Shown here piece by piece: positions 7,969 through 16,876 of a DNA stretch of 64,000 nt. Below the pieces are notes generated by a model. It was not told the origin of the DNA and made no database searches. It saw only the letters and a list, made by a program, of their open reading frames with translations. Each line of letters opens with the position of its first letter. Positions within the stretch are counted from its first letter, which is position 1. A program made the translations under genes and the position numbers. This DNA is from an uncultured Paracoccaceae bacterium (lineage in GTDB: Bacteria > Pseudomonadota > Alphaproteobacteria > Rhodobacterales > Rhodobacteraceae), in assembly GCA_947499715.1 (NCBI GenBank), contig CANMPL010000001.1, positions 496,001 through 560,000 on the forward strand, read 5' to 3'.

Positions 7969-9306
7969 ATGACCGCGACTTTGATTGATCGCATGACTGC
8001 AGCAGCCGCCGATTTGCGCGATGCTCACCCCGTTGGGCGGGTCCTTGCGGTGACGGGAGCGTCCGTTGCAGTGGGTGGCCTGATGCATGTGCTGCGATTG
8101 GGTGATCGCGTCATTGTGCGCGCGCAAGGCCAACGCATTCGCGCCGATGTTGTCCGACTGGATGCGGGCATAGCCCATGCGCTTGTTGACGGTCCCTGCG
8201 ATGGGATCGCGCTGGATGACCCAGTGCAATATGTTGCAAAGCCGCGATTTGCACCAGACGACAGCTGGATTGGTCGCGTGATTGATCCCGATGGTCAGCC
8301 GCTTGATGGGCGGGCATTACTGCCGGGTCTTGGCTGGGCAAATCTTCAAAACCCACCCCCAGCTGCCCACCGCCGTCGTCCGCTGGGCGAGCGCTTGGAA
8401 ACCGGTTTGGCGGTCATGAACACGCTATTGCCATTGGCGCGTGGTCAACGCGTCGGGCTATTTGCGGGTTCGGGCGTTGGTAAATCTTCCCTCTTGGCGG
8501 ACCTTGCCCGTGGCGTGGATGCGGATGTGATTGTCATCGCTTTGGTCGGTGAACGTGGTCGTGAGGTGCGGCAGTTCACGGAGAATGTGCTTGGCCCCGA
8601 GGGCATGAAGCGCACGGTCGTAGTGGCCGCCACATCTGATCGTGCACCTCAGGTGCGTCGGCGCTGCGCTTGGGCTGCAACAGCGACGGCAGAGTTCTTC
8701 CGCGATCAGGGCAAACAGGTTCTTTTGCTTGTCGATTCCGTCACGCGCTACTGCGAGGCGCACAGAGAGGTGTCCGTCGTTGGCGGTGAACAGGCAAATC
8801 TGCGCGGGTTTCCGCCCTCGACCGCAGGTGCAATTGCCTCACTCTGCGAACGGGCGGGCCCAGGGGAGCATGAAAGTGGTGACATAACAGCGGTTTATAC
8901 CGTTCTGGTCGCGGGCTCCGACATGGAAGAGCCGGTGGCCGACATGTTACGCGGGGTCCTTGACGGGCACATCGTGCTGGACAGAGGAATCGCGGAGCGT
9001 GGGCGTTTTCCTGCAATTGATGTTTTGCGGTCCGTCTCTCGCTCACTGCCAGATGTCGCGGATCGCATGGAAAACAGCCTGATCAGCGAAGCCAGATCGC
9101 ATTTGGCGACCTACGACAAGGCTGCCCTGATGGTGCAAGCTGGACTTTATGAAACGGGATCAGATGCCGCGATTGACGCCGCAATTGCCTGCCATGAACC
9201 GCTCGAAAACTTCTTGACGCTCAAGGATAAGCGCGATGCAAAAGGCCACTTTGCCGCGTTGAAAAAGGCGCTGTCAAAGGGCGCAGGCGGTTCCTCAAGT
9301 GGTTGA
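7969..9306 (+). CDS. fliI: Flagellum-specific export ATPase FliI
   Basis: FliI is the cytoplasmic hexameric ATPase that unfolds and feeds substrates to the export gate. The 445-residue protein has the normal length. The P-loop GSGVGKSS lies at about residues 168-175, VALVGERGREVRQF follows, and the Walker B segment QVLLLVDSVTRYCEAHREV is near residue 245. These distinguish it from F1 beta subunits. It is monocistronic and divergent from flgB. No fliH or fliJ neighbour is present. Confidence 0.96.
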   Translation: MTATLIDRMTAAAADLRDAHPVGRVLAVTGASVAVGGLMHVLRLGDRVIVRAQGQRIRADVVRLDAGIAHALVDGPCDGIALDDPVQYVAKPRFAPDDSWIGRVIDPDGQPLDGRALLPGLGWANLQNPPPAAHRRRPLGERLETGLAVMNTLLPLARGQRVGLFAGSGVGKSSLLADLARGVDADVIVIALVGERGREVRQFTENVLGPEGMKRTVVVAATSDRAPQVRRRCAWAATATAEFFRDQGKQVLLLVDSVTRYCEAHREVSVVGGEQANLRGFPPSTAGAIASLCERAGPGEHESGDITAVYTVLVAGSDMEEPVADMLRGVLDGHIVLDRGIAERGRFPAIDVLRSVSRSLPDVADRMENSLISEARSHLATYDKAALMVQAGLYETGSDAAIDAAIACHEPLENFLTLKDKRDAKGHFAALKKALSKGAGGSSSG

Positions 9307-9415
9307 GTCATCACGAGCCGGTGTTGTCCTGGCTTGTCGTTTTGCGAAGTTTTTTGGAGGCTTCTCGCGTCGATAAGCCGGGGGGCATGGACTGCAAGCA
9401 GAGACAGAAGATCGG

Positions 9416-10234
9416 TTATGGCGTCAGTTTTTGCACAGGACTTGGAATTGATTGAAGCAGGCTAAGCGCAACGCTTCCGCTACTGAACGCACCAATCTGG
9501 CTCGCTTCGGAGCGCACAAGAAATAGCCTGATCAGATCTTCCTGATTGTCTGGGTTTGCGATCTCACTCACATCATCGGTTCCGAAGACGGCCATGGCCC
9601 TGTCCTGAAAAGCGACCAACTGCTGATCGATATCAATGGTGCCAATGCTCGACGGCAACCCCAACGCATTTTCAAATACTTTCCGCAAAGGCGCGTCACC
9701 CATAATCGAAAACCACCGGCCCGTGTTCGTTTGGTTGTTGGCAACAATGTCGTTCAGCGAGTCGTCAGTATTGAGCGCGAGACGCATATCTTGATTACTG
9801 TCACCAACGGCGCGCGCAAATTGCTGCTTTTCGAAACGCCCTACAATTTCGTCCGCGAAGAACGTGAGCCCGGTCCTCGGAATATCGCCGTTCCCCAAAC
9901 CGAACGCCGATGCGAACGCAAGATAGCGCTTGTCTGAAAGCCTATTGGCCAGCGCATCCTCTTCAACAATGCCGTCACTTAGCACTTTCTCGATGAAGAA
10001 CTTATTGTTGATGTCGTCGTCCAGCCCGAATGCGCCGAGAGCGACAGATAGCAATCTTCGATCCGCGACAAGCTCCTCGGCTGTGTTGACCTTTGCGATG
10101 TTCTCGCGAAAGTAGTTCGTGTCGCGCACCACGGGTTGGCTTTGGTTAAAGGTGTCTTGTTGAGCCTCTAGTGTGCGTTGCAAGAACCGCCAACCAACGT
10201 ACCCGGTTAATGGAACGACGGGCTGGAAAGTCAT
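9416..10234 (-). CDS. DUF1217 family flagellar protein
   Basis: The 272-residue protein belongs to the DUF1217 family common in Rhodobacterales and other alphaproteobacterial flagellar loci. Visible marks are the start VPLTGYVGWRFLQRT, the repeated pattern YFRENIAKVNTAEELVADRRLL and a second related block KRYLAFASAFGLGN, suggesting internal repeats. No signal peptide is evident. The start overlaps the flbT stop as ATGA, so it belongs to flaF-flbT-DUF1217. Its precise role is unknown; a structural or export role in the flagellum is inferred from context. Confidence 0.85.
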   Translation of the reverse strand: MTFQPVVPLTGYVGWRFLQRTLEAQQDTFNQSQPVVRDTNYFRENIAKVNTAEELVADRRLLSVALGAFGLDDDINNKFFIEKVLSDGIVEEDALANRLSDKRYLAFASAFGLGNGDIPRTGLTFFADEIVGRFEKQQFARAVGDSNQDMRLALNTDDSLNDIVANNQTNTGRWFSIMGDAPLRKVFENALGLPSSIGTIDIDQQLVAFQDRAMAVFGTDDVSEIANPDNQEDLIRLFLVRSEASQIGAFSSGSVALSLLQSIPSPVQKLTP

Positions 10235-10635
10235 TGTGTTTGCGCCGACATCAGCCGGTCTTCTTGCGGAAGCAATGCGCGTAGGGATTTCAAAGCGCGA
10301 TAGAAGTCATCAGAGCGGACCGCCGTTGTTGCGGCAGACAAGTGTTGGTGGCTTTCTTCATCCATCATCGCCTGACTTAGCTGATTGATTCCGCTGATCA
10401 TCTGCGGCGCTGCATCTTTTGGATCGACGTCGCCGGATAGTACAAGTTGCGCAATATAACAGACACGCCGAACCGGTGTATTCGCTTCATTCGGGCGAAT
10501 GGCGTCGCGCAAGCGCAGAATATTTGCATTTGGGGTAATGATCGAAAGTTTGCTGCGACGGTCGCCGTTCTCGATCACAGCACCATTGACCAGCACGCGT
10601 TCATGAGGGTTCAGCTTCAACACAAGCCCGCTCAT
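10231..10635 (-). CDS. flbT: Flagellin synthesis repressor FlbT
   Basis: FlbT is a post-transcriptional regulator that binds the 5' leader of flagellin mRNA and shortens its life when the hook is incomplete, as known from Caulobacter. The 134-residue protein shows the family start LKLNPHERVLVNGAVIENGDRRS and the segment NTPVRRVCYIAQLVLSG. It overlaps flaF upstream and the DUF1217 gene downstream (both ATGA). The flagellin gene it should act on lies just upstream on the same strand. Confidence 0.93.
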   Translation of the reverse strand: MSGLVLKLNPHERVLVNGAVIENGDRRSKLSIITPNANILRLRDAIRPNEANTPVRRVCYIAQLVLSGDVDPKDAAPQMISGINQLSQAMMDEESHQHLSAATTAVRSDDFYRALKSLRALLPQEDRLMSAQTQ

Positions 10636-10997
10636 GACATGCCACCGGAAGCGCGCAGCCCACGGATGATTGACGTATTGACGTCGATAAGCGCACTTAC
10701 GTCTGCCTCCCCACGGAGGAATTTTTGGCTGTGAAATTCAGTAAATTCAGCAAGATAAAAGATGCTGGCGCGTAGCTCTTTAGGGAGTGCGTTTTCGTCA
10801 TCAGCGACATCAACTGCGAGCGCTGTCCACATCTGCCTGTTGTCGTGGATTGCAGAAACGATCTGCGCATAAGGGGCGTCGCGTTGCGAAAGGCGACCGG
10901 TAATTTCTGAAATGAGTTGCGCTTCGATGGAGCGCGGAGTGCGAATGGACGCGGTGGATGGTGCATAGGCCTGTCTGGCGAGTTCGGTAGCGTTCAC
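10632..10997 (-). CDS. flaF: Flagellin secretion/translation regulator FlaF
   Basis: FlaF works with FlbT to control flagellin synthesis and secretion in alphaproteobacteria. The 121-residue helical protein has the start ARQAYAPSTASIRTPRSIE, the conserved segment NRQMWTALAVDVADDENALP and RASIFYLAEFTEFHSQKFL. It is the first gene of flaF-flbT-DUF1217 and lies 94 bases downstream of the flagellin stop, on the same strand. Confidence 0.93.
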   Translation of the reverse strand: MNATELARQAYAPSTASIRTPRSIEAQLISEITGRLSQRDAPYAQIVSAIHDNRQMWTALAVDVADDENALPKELRASIFYLAEFTEFHSQKFLRGEADVSALIDVNTSIIRGLRASGGMS

Positions 10998-11057
10998 GGC
11001 GGATCCTTCCGGGGCGATGTGAAACCTGACGCGATTTTATCGCGCATTGATTGGAAG

Positions 11058-11084
11058 GTCGGAGGCGCGAATTGCGCCTCCGAC
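11058..11084 (-). terminator. Flagellin terminator hairpin
   Basis: A perfect 11-bp stem (GTCGGAGGCGC / GCGCCTCCGAC) with a 5-base loop begins 8 bases past the flagellin stop. The following U tract is weak, so it may stabilise the 3' end and only partly terminate, leaving some read-through into flaF-flbT. Confidence 0.65.
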
Positions 11085-11091
11085 AAAGCCC

Positions 11092-12414
11092 TTAACGGAA
11101 GAGCGACAGGATCGTTTGTGGCGCCTGGTTGGCAATCGACAGTGACTGAACGCCCAGCTGCTGCTGAACCTGAAGTGCCTGAAGACGCGCTGATGCCTCT
11201 TCCATGTTGGCGTCTACAAGTGTGCCGATACCGGACTTCAACGCATCGGTCAGGCTGGACACAAAATCAGCCTGAGTCTCAATGCGACCCTGGGCCGAAC
11301 CAAAGCTGGCAGCCGAGTCAATCGATGTTGCAATCAGACTTTCAATCGCGGCGAGTGCTGCGCCAGCACCATCGTCGGTTGTCGCATCAATCTCTGACAG
11401 CAGTTGCAGGCCACCGCTTACGGTGCCGCCGGCATCAAGATCAATGTTGGCTGCTGCAGAGGCGGCGAGCGCCGTTGTCGTGTTATTGACGACGCTCACG
11501 ACATTCCCGCTCACGGTGACGGTGAAGTCATCGCTCAACCCCTGCTCTGCAAGGCGGAAGTTCATGATGTCCGTCAGGCCCTTCGCGATGTCTGCTGTGG
11601 TGTCACCATCTTTTGCAACATAAAGTGCTTCGCCCTTCGTTGCATCAACACCTGCGGCGGTCGCAAATGGCGTTCCGGATGCAGCTGCGTCGAAGATCGT
11701 CATATTGAAGCCGTAGCTGTCGCCTGCCATAACCGTTTTGGTCCGGCCTGCAGTCGTGGCTTCGCCATTGATTGTATAGGTGGCTGTGCCCGCACCGCTT
11801 GCGCCTGCTGTGCCTGCTGCGGTCATCGCGGCCGCTGCCAATGCGAGTGTTCCCTTGGTTCCTGCGACGGTCCCAAGGTCTTGCTTGGCGACAGCGATGT
11901 CGCTGGATGTGACACCAGTTGAGGAACGGTCAAGTGATGACAGCACCTTGGTCAGGCCAGAATCATCAACGTTTCCGGCCGCAGTATAGGCCGTGGTGGT
12001 TTCGGCGTTCGACAGCAAATTCAGACCATTGAACTGTGCCGCACCAACAACCGACGTGATCTGGTCGCGCAGCGCTTCAATATCTGTTTGCAACTTTTCA
12101 CGGTCGACGTTGGATTCCTGAGAGGCCACAATCCGGTCTTTCATCTGCACCAGAAGGTCGGTCACAGTTTCAGACGCCTGACGTGCAACGGATACAGTCG
12201 ATTCGCCCAGTGAAAGGCTGGAGGAGATGGCCTTGAAGCCTTGCACGTCTGATTCCATAACTTTCGAAATGGCCCAGATGGCGGAGTTGTCTTTCGCGCT
12301 GCCGACGGCCTTACCGGTGGAAATCTGCGATTGCGTTGTTGCCAGGTCCTTGTTGATGGACTTGAGCGTTTGCAGCGCAACCATTGCGCCATTGTTTGTC
12401 AGAATACTTGACAT
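11092..12414 (-). CDS. fliC: Flagellin
   Basis: This 440-residue protein is the filament subunit. The N-terminal D0/D1 domain (about residues 1-140) contains TLKSINKDLATTQSQISTGK and ESNVDREKLQTDIEALRDQI. The C-terminal D1/D0 domain (last 85 residues) ends with LQVQQQLGVQSLSIANQAPQ and a terminal Arg. The variable middle is Ala/Thr/Gly-rich and contains almost no Cys or Trp, as is normal for filament proteins. It is a single gene with a long leader, and FlbT/FlaF genes follow it. Export would use FliI and the FlhA/FlhB gate encoded here. Confidence 0.95.
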   Translation of the reverse strand: MSSILTNNGAMVALQTLKSINKDLATTQSQISTGKAVGSAKDNSAIWAISKVMESDVQGFKAISSSLSLGESTVSVARQASETVTDLLVQMKDRIVASQESNVDREKLQTDIEALRDQITSVVGAAQFNGLNLLSNAETTTAYTAAGNVDDSGLTKVLSSLDRSSTGVTSSDIAVAKQDLGTVAGTKGTLALAAAAMTAAGTAGASGAGTATYTINGEATTAGRTKTVMAGDSYGFNMTIFDAAASGTPFATAAGVDATKGEALYVAKDGDTTADIAKGLTDIMNFRLAEQGLSDDFTVTVSGNVVSVVNNTTTALAASAAANIDLDAGGTVSGGLQLLSEIDATTDDGAGAALAAIESLIATSIDSAASFGSAQGRIETQADFVSSLTDALKSGIGTLVDANMEEASARLQALQVQQQLGVQSLSIANQAPQTILSLFR

Positions 12415-12570
12415 GTTTCACGTTCCTTTCACGAACTGCTTTTGCAGTCGCTTGATGGGGAAGGCGCGCCGAGTTGAGGGCGTCACCATGACGTCTTTCT
12501 GACGTTTTCGCCGGCATCTTTGGCCGACAAGTCTACCGTTTTGGTGACCTGATCTTTGGCCCGATGGTCC

Positions 12571-12585
12571 TCAACAACAGGTTAA
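12571..12585 (-). promoter_or_regulatory. CtrA-like box upstream of flagellin
   Basis: Read on the minus strand the site is TTAA-N7-TTGA, one mismatch from the CtrA consensus TTAA-N7-TTAA, about 160 bases upstream of the flagellin start. The leader between it and the start codon also holds a small hairpin (ACTGC-TTTT-GCAGT) about 25 bases before the ATG, in the region FlbT would be expected to act on. Confidence 0.35.
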
Positions 12586-12624
12586 CATCAGGAGCGAATT
12601 TCCAGTCAATTTGAACGAATTTCT

Positions 12625-12966
12625 CTAGACCTTATGTTCAAGACCGCCGCCGGATTGCGCCACGGTTTGGCGGCCGCCATTGGCGTCGTAAATGTTCAAA
12701 CCAGCACGCACCGCGCGCAGGGCGGACAGCCTTTCTTGGGCGGCCCGCATACCATTCAGCGCGGCCTGTAGCAGTTTCGCGTTGTGATCAGCGCTGTCGC
12801 GCAAGGCCCGAGCGTCGCTGGCGCTTAGCCGCAATGCCGTAAGATCCCGCATCAAGGCGGTTTTCCGGTCAGTCAGATCAGCGACTTGTGCAAGGTGTCC
12901 GGACCGGAGCGCGGCCCTTTCTTCTGCAAGCAATTTCATTGCATCGTTATAGGAAGGTTTAGGCAT
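12625..12966 (-). CDS. FlgN-like flagellar chaperone candidate
   Basis: The 113-residue helical protein has a coiled-coil pattern (LLAEERAALRSGHLAQVADL, then LTALRLSASDARALRDSA) and a C-terminal segment AAQERLSALRAVRAGLNIYD. This resembles the FlgN/FlgN-like chaperones that escort hook-associated proteins. It overlaps the 3' end of the FlgJ-like gene by 8 bases, so the two are coupled. Family placement rests on size, pattern and context, not on a diagnostic motif. Confidence 0.75.
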   Translation of the reverse strand: MPKPSYNDAMKLLAEERAALRSGHLAQVADLTDRKTALMRDLTALRLSASDARALRDSADHNAKLLQAALNGMRAAQERLSALRAVRAGLNIYDANGGRQTVAQSGGGLEHKV

Positions 12967-13252
12967 ATAACCGCGCTTTCATGGCATTGAACAGCGACTC
13001 GGCAAGGCCGATCCCGCCGGCTTTCACCATCTCTTCCGCTTGCGCTTCGCGCAGGAAAGACGAAAACTGTTCTTCGCCGATCCCGCCACCAAATGCGCCG
13101 TCTTGTGCATCAAGGCCTGCGGACTTCAACATTTCAGCCAAAAAGGTTGCTTCGAGTTTTTCTGCTGCCGCGCGCAATTTCGCATCGCTGCCAAAGCCAA
13201 CGATCGCTGGTGGCGGCGGGACTGAAGCGGGTAAGACCGGTATTGGCGTCAT
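12959..13252 (-). CDS. flgJ: Rod-binding protein, FlgJ N-terminal domain type
   Basis: The 97-residue protein matches the rod-binding domain of FlgJ, with LEATFLAEMLKSAGL, a Gly-rich turn, and EQFSSFLREAQAEEMVKAGG. The muramidase domain of enterobacterial FlgJ is absent, which is normal in alphaproteobacteria, where a separate enzyme opens the peptidoglycan. The start has a strong AGGAGG site. It is divergent from fliK with a 100-base gap. Confidence 0.9.
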   Translation of the reverse strand: MTPIPVLPASVPPPPAIVGFGSDAKLRAAAEKLEATFLAEMLKSAGLDAQDGAFGGGIGEEQFSSFLREAQAEEMVKAGGIGLAESLFNAMKARLYA

Positions 13253-13352
13253 GTGACCTCCTGATCATTTTTTTCCCTTTTGACTGACATCGGTAAACAT
13301 TCCGTAAGCCTCTTGCGTCAAATGTGTGGCAATGAGCTGAAAGGAACTGTGA

Positions 13353-14660
13353 ATGCCGGACGCAATTCAAATCCTGCAAACGAGTGGACCGAAGCCGGAT
13401 GGGAAATTGTCCGGGCCAGACATGGTAACAGACGAAGCGTCAAGTTTCGTGGACATTTTCGTTGCTGATTCAGCGCCTAATACAGCAAAGGTTGCTGTTG
13501 AGGTTTCACCACCCCCTCCCCCCGAGGCCGGGCTTCCGAAGACAGAGTCTGGTGAGGGCGAATCGGATGCGCCAGACCAGCTGACGGCGGGCCGGACAGA
13601 GCCGATTGGCCCCACAGACAGGCGCGCGGCAGAGGTCGCGCACCCTAAATTTTTGCCTCAGACAGAGCGTTCTGTTTTGAAAGAAAAAGCGGCGATCCCG
13701 ACTGGTGCATCGCTTGAAAAGTCCCCTCCAGCGTCGGACCAGGCGGCCAAGGGAGAGGTCCCTCCGAAGGGCCATCCGCAGACGGAAAAAGCAAGTTTCG
13801 CTCAGGCGGCGCTGGCAAAGTCAGTAGGTGCAACGCCCCCACCTACATATTCCGCTCTGCCGGCCAAATTGATTGATCAAAAGGGGTTGATGCCCGAAGC
13901 ACCCAGAACTGTTGCCGCGACACAGGCCCCACCAATGCCGAACGCAGCACCACCGGGCATCAACGAACAGGTCATCATACCTCGGGAAAACGTGCCTGTT
14001 CCGGTGACAAGAGAGCGCTCGAACCCCGTGGTAGAGGTCAGAACGCCCCCAAGATCGCCAGAGAGATCGGCCAAGGCTGCGGTGGCTGCAAAAGTCGCTA
14101 GCCCGTCGGAAATGCCGACGCTTGGCATGGCAAAAAATGGACTGTTCCATGGGGTGGTTGAGGTCGCTGCCGATGAATTTGGGGCACCGCTGTTGCGCAA
14201 CCATCATGGGATGGAGGTTTCACATGCAGCACGCGCCGCAATCCCATCGGCTCCACATGCGCAAGCTGAAGTGGCGCGTCATGTTGGCGGGCAGATGGCC
14301 GTTGCTGTTTCGCAAAACAAAGCAGGGGTGACAGAAGTCGCACTCAGCCCTCAGGAGCTTGGGCGTGTGCGCATGACCCTGACGGCGCAGGACAATGCGA
14401 TGGTCCTGACGATTGTCGCCGAGCGGCCAGAGACCCAGGATTTGATGCGCCGCCACATCGATCAGTTAAATCAAGAGTTTCGCGCCATGGGGTATCAAGA
14501 CGTTGCTTTCAGCTTTGGTGAAGGGGCGCAGGCGCGCGATCGCGCGGCTGGCGACGGCGAAGAAAGTCCTTCGAGCGGTCATGAAGAGTTGGCTCTCGAA
14601 GATACCCCATCAGTTTTACGCGGCACGCTGACAGACGCCGCCCTAGATTTGCGACTTTGA
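13353..14660 (+). CDS. fliK: Flagellar hook-length control protein FliK
   Basis: FliK measures hook length and triggers the FlhB switch. The 435-residue protein has a long Pro/Ala-rich disordered N-terminal region (about residues 1-300). A compact C-terminal Flg_hook domain carries GVTEVALSPQELGRVRMTL and ERPETQDLMRRHIDQLNQEF. The end is Asp/Glu-rich. The start ATG has AAGGAA at suitable spacing. Composition of the N-terminus is typical and not a sign of error. It is followed by flgD. Confidence 0.92.
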   Translation: MPDAIQILQTSGPKPDGKLSGPDMVTDEASSFVDIFVADSAPNTAKVAVEVSPPPPPEAGLPKTESGEGESDAPDQLTAGRTEPIGPTDRRAAEVAHPKFLPQTERSVLKEKAAIPTGASLEKSPPASDQAAKGEVPPKGHPQTEKASFAQAALAKSVGATPPPTYSALPAKLIDQKGLMPEAPRTVAATQAPPMPNAAPPGINEQVIIPRENVPVPVTRERSNPVVEVRTPPRSPERSAKAAVAAKVASPSEMPTLGMAKNGLFHGVVEVAADEFGAPLLRNHHGMEVSHAARAAIPSAPHAQAEVARHVGGQMAVAVSQNKAGVTEVALSPQELGRVRMTLTAQDNAMVLTIVAERPETQDLMRRHIDQLNQEFRAMGYQDVAFSFGEGAQARDRAAGDGEESPSSGHEELALEDTPSVLRGTLTDAALDLRL

Positions 14661-14674
14661 CAAAGGACAGCACA

Positions 14675-15340
14675 ATGGACGTTTCCAATACGGTCGGTTC
14701 AACACTGACAACCCCTCCACCAACGGTGTCTGAAAAACCTGAGATCAGTTCAGATTTTGAGACATTCCTCAAGATGTTGACGGTTCAAATGGAGAATCAG
14801 GACCCCCTCAACCCGGTTGATTCGTCGGATTATGCGGTGCAACTCGCGACATTCTCTGGGGTTGAACAGCAGGTGCAGACAAACGATTTGTTGCGCGATC
14901 TTGCTAGTCAATTGGGTGCAGGTGGGATGGCGCAGATGGCTGGCTGGGTCGGGATGGAGGCGCGAACAACAGCACCTGTCCTGTTCGAGGGCGCGCCCAT
15001 CGTTCTTTCAACGTCACCTGCATCGCTCGCGGACACGGTTGAATTGGTCGTCACCGATGATCGTGGGGTAGAAATTCAGCGCCTTCCAATGTCGGCCACC
15101 GACATAGAGGTTTCCTGGGCCGGGGTCACGAATGACGGTGGGCCGCTTCCGTCCGGCAACTACAATTTCGAGGTTGTCAGCATGTTGCAGGGACAAGAGA
15201 TTGGCCGTAGCAAAGCGCAAACCTATGCGCGCGTCACAGAGGTGCAATCAGCTGATGGCGCCGCGGTCTTGGTCTTGGCCTCTGGCGCAACGGTGCCGGT
15301 CACGGACGTTTCCGCCGTGAGAGAGCCGGAAGCGCCATAA
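14675..15340 (+). CDS. flgD: Flagellar hook-cap scaffold protein FlgD
   Basis: FlgD forms the hook cap and guides FlgE assembly. The chosen ATG (MDVSNTVGS) has AAAGGA seven bases upstream and gives 221 residues. A TTG overlapping the fliK stop would add six residues. The N-terminal export region contains DFETFLKMLTVQMENQDPLN and YAVQLATFSGVEQQVQTN, the FlgD signature. The remainder is a FlgD Ig-like/Tudor region. The gene converges with ubiB, the stops being 5 bases apart. Confidence 0.93.
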   Translation: MDVSNTVGSTLTTPPPTVSEKPEISSDFETFLKMLTVQMENQDPLNPVDSSDYAVQLATFSGVEQQVQTNDLLRDLASQLGAGGMAQMAGWVGMEARTTAPVLFEGAPIVLSTSPASLADTVELVVTDDRGVEIQRLPMSATDIEVSWAGVTNDGGPLPSGNYNFEVVSMLQGQEIGRSKAQTYARVTEVQSADGAAVLVLASGATVPVTDVSAVREPEAP

Positions 15341-15345
15341 CCGCA

Positions 15346-16875
15346 TTACAACAAAGTCTGCAGTACCCAAGCCGCGCCAACCAGAACGCCGCCGAGCGAC
15401 ATCCAAGCCAAGCGTGCCCGGCGGCGTTGTGGCTTTGGCTCGGGTGGTGGGTTGTTGAGACGGATCAGCTGCTCTTCGGCAATCCGCGGCAATTGTGGTC
15501 CAAATCGCGCGAGGATTCGGGCCGTTTTCAACAGGTCCGTCATCAGCGCCTTTGGGCCGATGGATTTGGTGACATAGTCCTGCACGATCGGTTGCGCGAC
15601 CTGCCAGATATTCGTGTGCTGGTCCAATGACCGCGCCACACCTTCAACCACGACCATGGTCCGCTGCAACAAGATCAGCTCGGTTCTGGTTTCCATCCCG
15701 AACCGTTCGGTCACCTCAAAAAGATAGGCCAAAAGCCGCGCCATCGAAATGCGGCTGGCATCCATACCAAATATCGGCTCTCCGACGGCACGCAGCGCCC
15801 GCGCGAATTCATCAACATCACGGTCAGCGGGCACGTAACCCGCCTCGAAATGAACCTCTGCCACGCGCTGATAGTCTTTGCGAATAAAGCCGAACAGGAT
15901 CTCGGCATAGACCCGGCGGGTATATTCGTCGATCCGCCCCATAATCCCAAAGTCGTAGGCAATGATATCGCCGTCAGCCGCGACCTTCAGGTTGCCCTGA
16001 TGCATATCGCCATGAAAATACCCGTCGCGCAGCGCTTGGTTCAGAAAGACCTGCAAGACCCGGGCCGCAAGGGCGCGGCGGTCATGCCCTGCCGCATCAA
16101 GCGCGTCATTGTCGCCAATGTTGGTGCCTTCCGCCCAATCCAACGTCATGACCCGGCGGCCTGACAAATGCCACCGCACGGCGGGCACCTGAAAACCGGG
16201 ATCGCCTGCGGTATTGGCCGCAAATTCGGATGCCGCCGAGCTTTCGAGCCGCAGATCCAATTCTCCCATGACCACACCTTCGAAGTGTGTGATCACCTCC
16301 ATTGGGCGCAAACGACGTGACGCGGGCGAAAGCAGTTCAATCGCGCGCGCGGCGAAATAGAACGCATCGATATCCCTGCGAAACGCTTTTTCGATCCCGG
16401 GACGCAAGACCTTCACCGCGACCGCATCGCCGCCATCAACCAAATGCGCCTTGTGGACTTGCGCCAGTGACGCCGCAGCGACGGGTTCGGAAAAGCTTGA
16501 AAAAACCTCTTCAACGGACATCCCGATTTCGCGCTGCACTTCGGCTTTTGCTTCTTCAACCGGGAACGGAGGCAGCTTGTCCTGCAAGACGCGCAACTGC
16601 ACGGCCAGTTCGTCGCCAACCACATCCGGGCGGGTCGATAGGATTTGCCCAAATTTGATGTAGGCGGGGCCCAAAGCCGTCAGCGCACGGACCGCCGGCG
16701 GGGTCGTGACGTCACCTTTGTAGCCCAGCCATTGGAATGGCCAGACCAACCCGCGAAAAACACCGCGCAGTAGTGGCCCTGCCTCAAACGCGTCGAGCAC
16801 GACCTTCATCGCCCCGGTGCGTTCCAGCGTGGCGCCCGTGCGGATCAGGCGGATGATATTGTGGGGACCGCGCAA
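15346..16875 (-). CDS. ubiB: Ubiquinone biosynthesis kinase-like protein UbiB
   Basis: UbiB is an atypical ABC1/ADCK-family ATPase required for ubiquinone synthesis, membrane associated, thought to help extract lipid intermediates. The TTG at 16875, two bases past the ubiE stop, gives MRGPHNIIRLIRTGATLERT, which matches family N-termini (509 residues). A longer ATG frame would overlap ubiE by about 30 bases. Visible motifs are the family KxGQ signature in YIKFGQILSTRPD, AVKVLRPGI, FHGDMHQGNLKV and a DFGxMG-type segment YDFGIMGRID. One hydrophobic segment closes the C-terminus. Confidence 0.94.
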   Translation of the reverse strand: MRGPHNIIRLIRTGATLERTGAMKVVLDAFEAGPLLRGVFRGLVWPFQWLGYKGDVTTPPAVRALTALGPAYIKFGQILSTRPDVVGDELAVQLRVLQDKLPPFPVEEAKAEVQREIGMSVEEVFSSFSEPVAAASLAQVHKAHLVDGGDAVAVKVLRPGIEKAFRRDIDAFYFAARAIELLSPASRRLRPMEVITHFEGVVMGELDLRLESSAASEFAANTAGDPGFQVPAVRWHLSGRRVMTLDWAEGTNIGDNDALDAAGHDRRALAARVLQVFLNQALRDGYFHGDMHQGNLKVAADGDIIAYDFGIMGRIDEYTRRVYAEILFGFIRKDYQRVAEVHFEAGYVPADRDVDEFARALRAVGEPIFGMDASRISMARLLAYLFEVTERFGMETRTELILLQRTMVVVEGVARSLDQHTNIWQVAQPIVQDYVTKSIGPKALMTDLLKTARILARFGPQLPRIAEEQLIRLNNPPPEPKPQRRRARLAWMSLGGVLVGAAWVLQTLL

Positions 16876-16876
16876 A

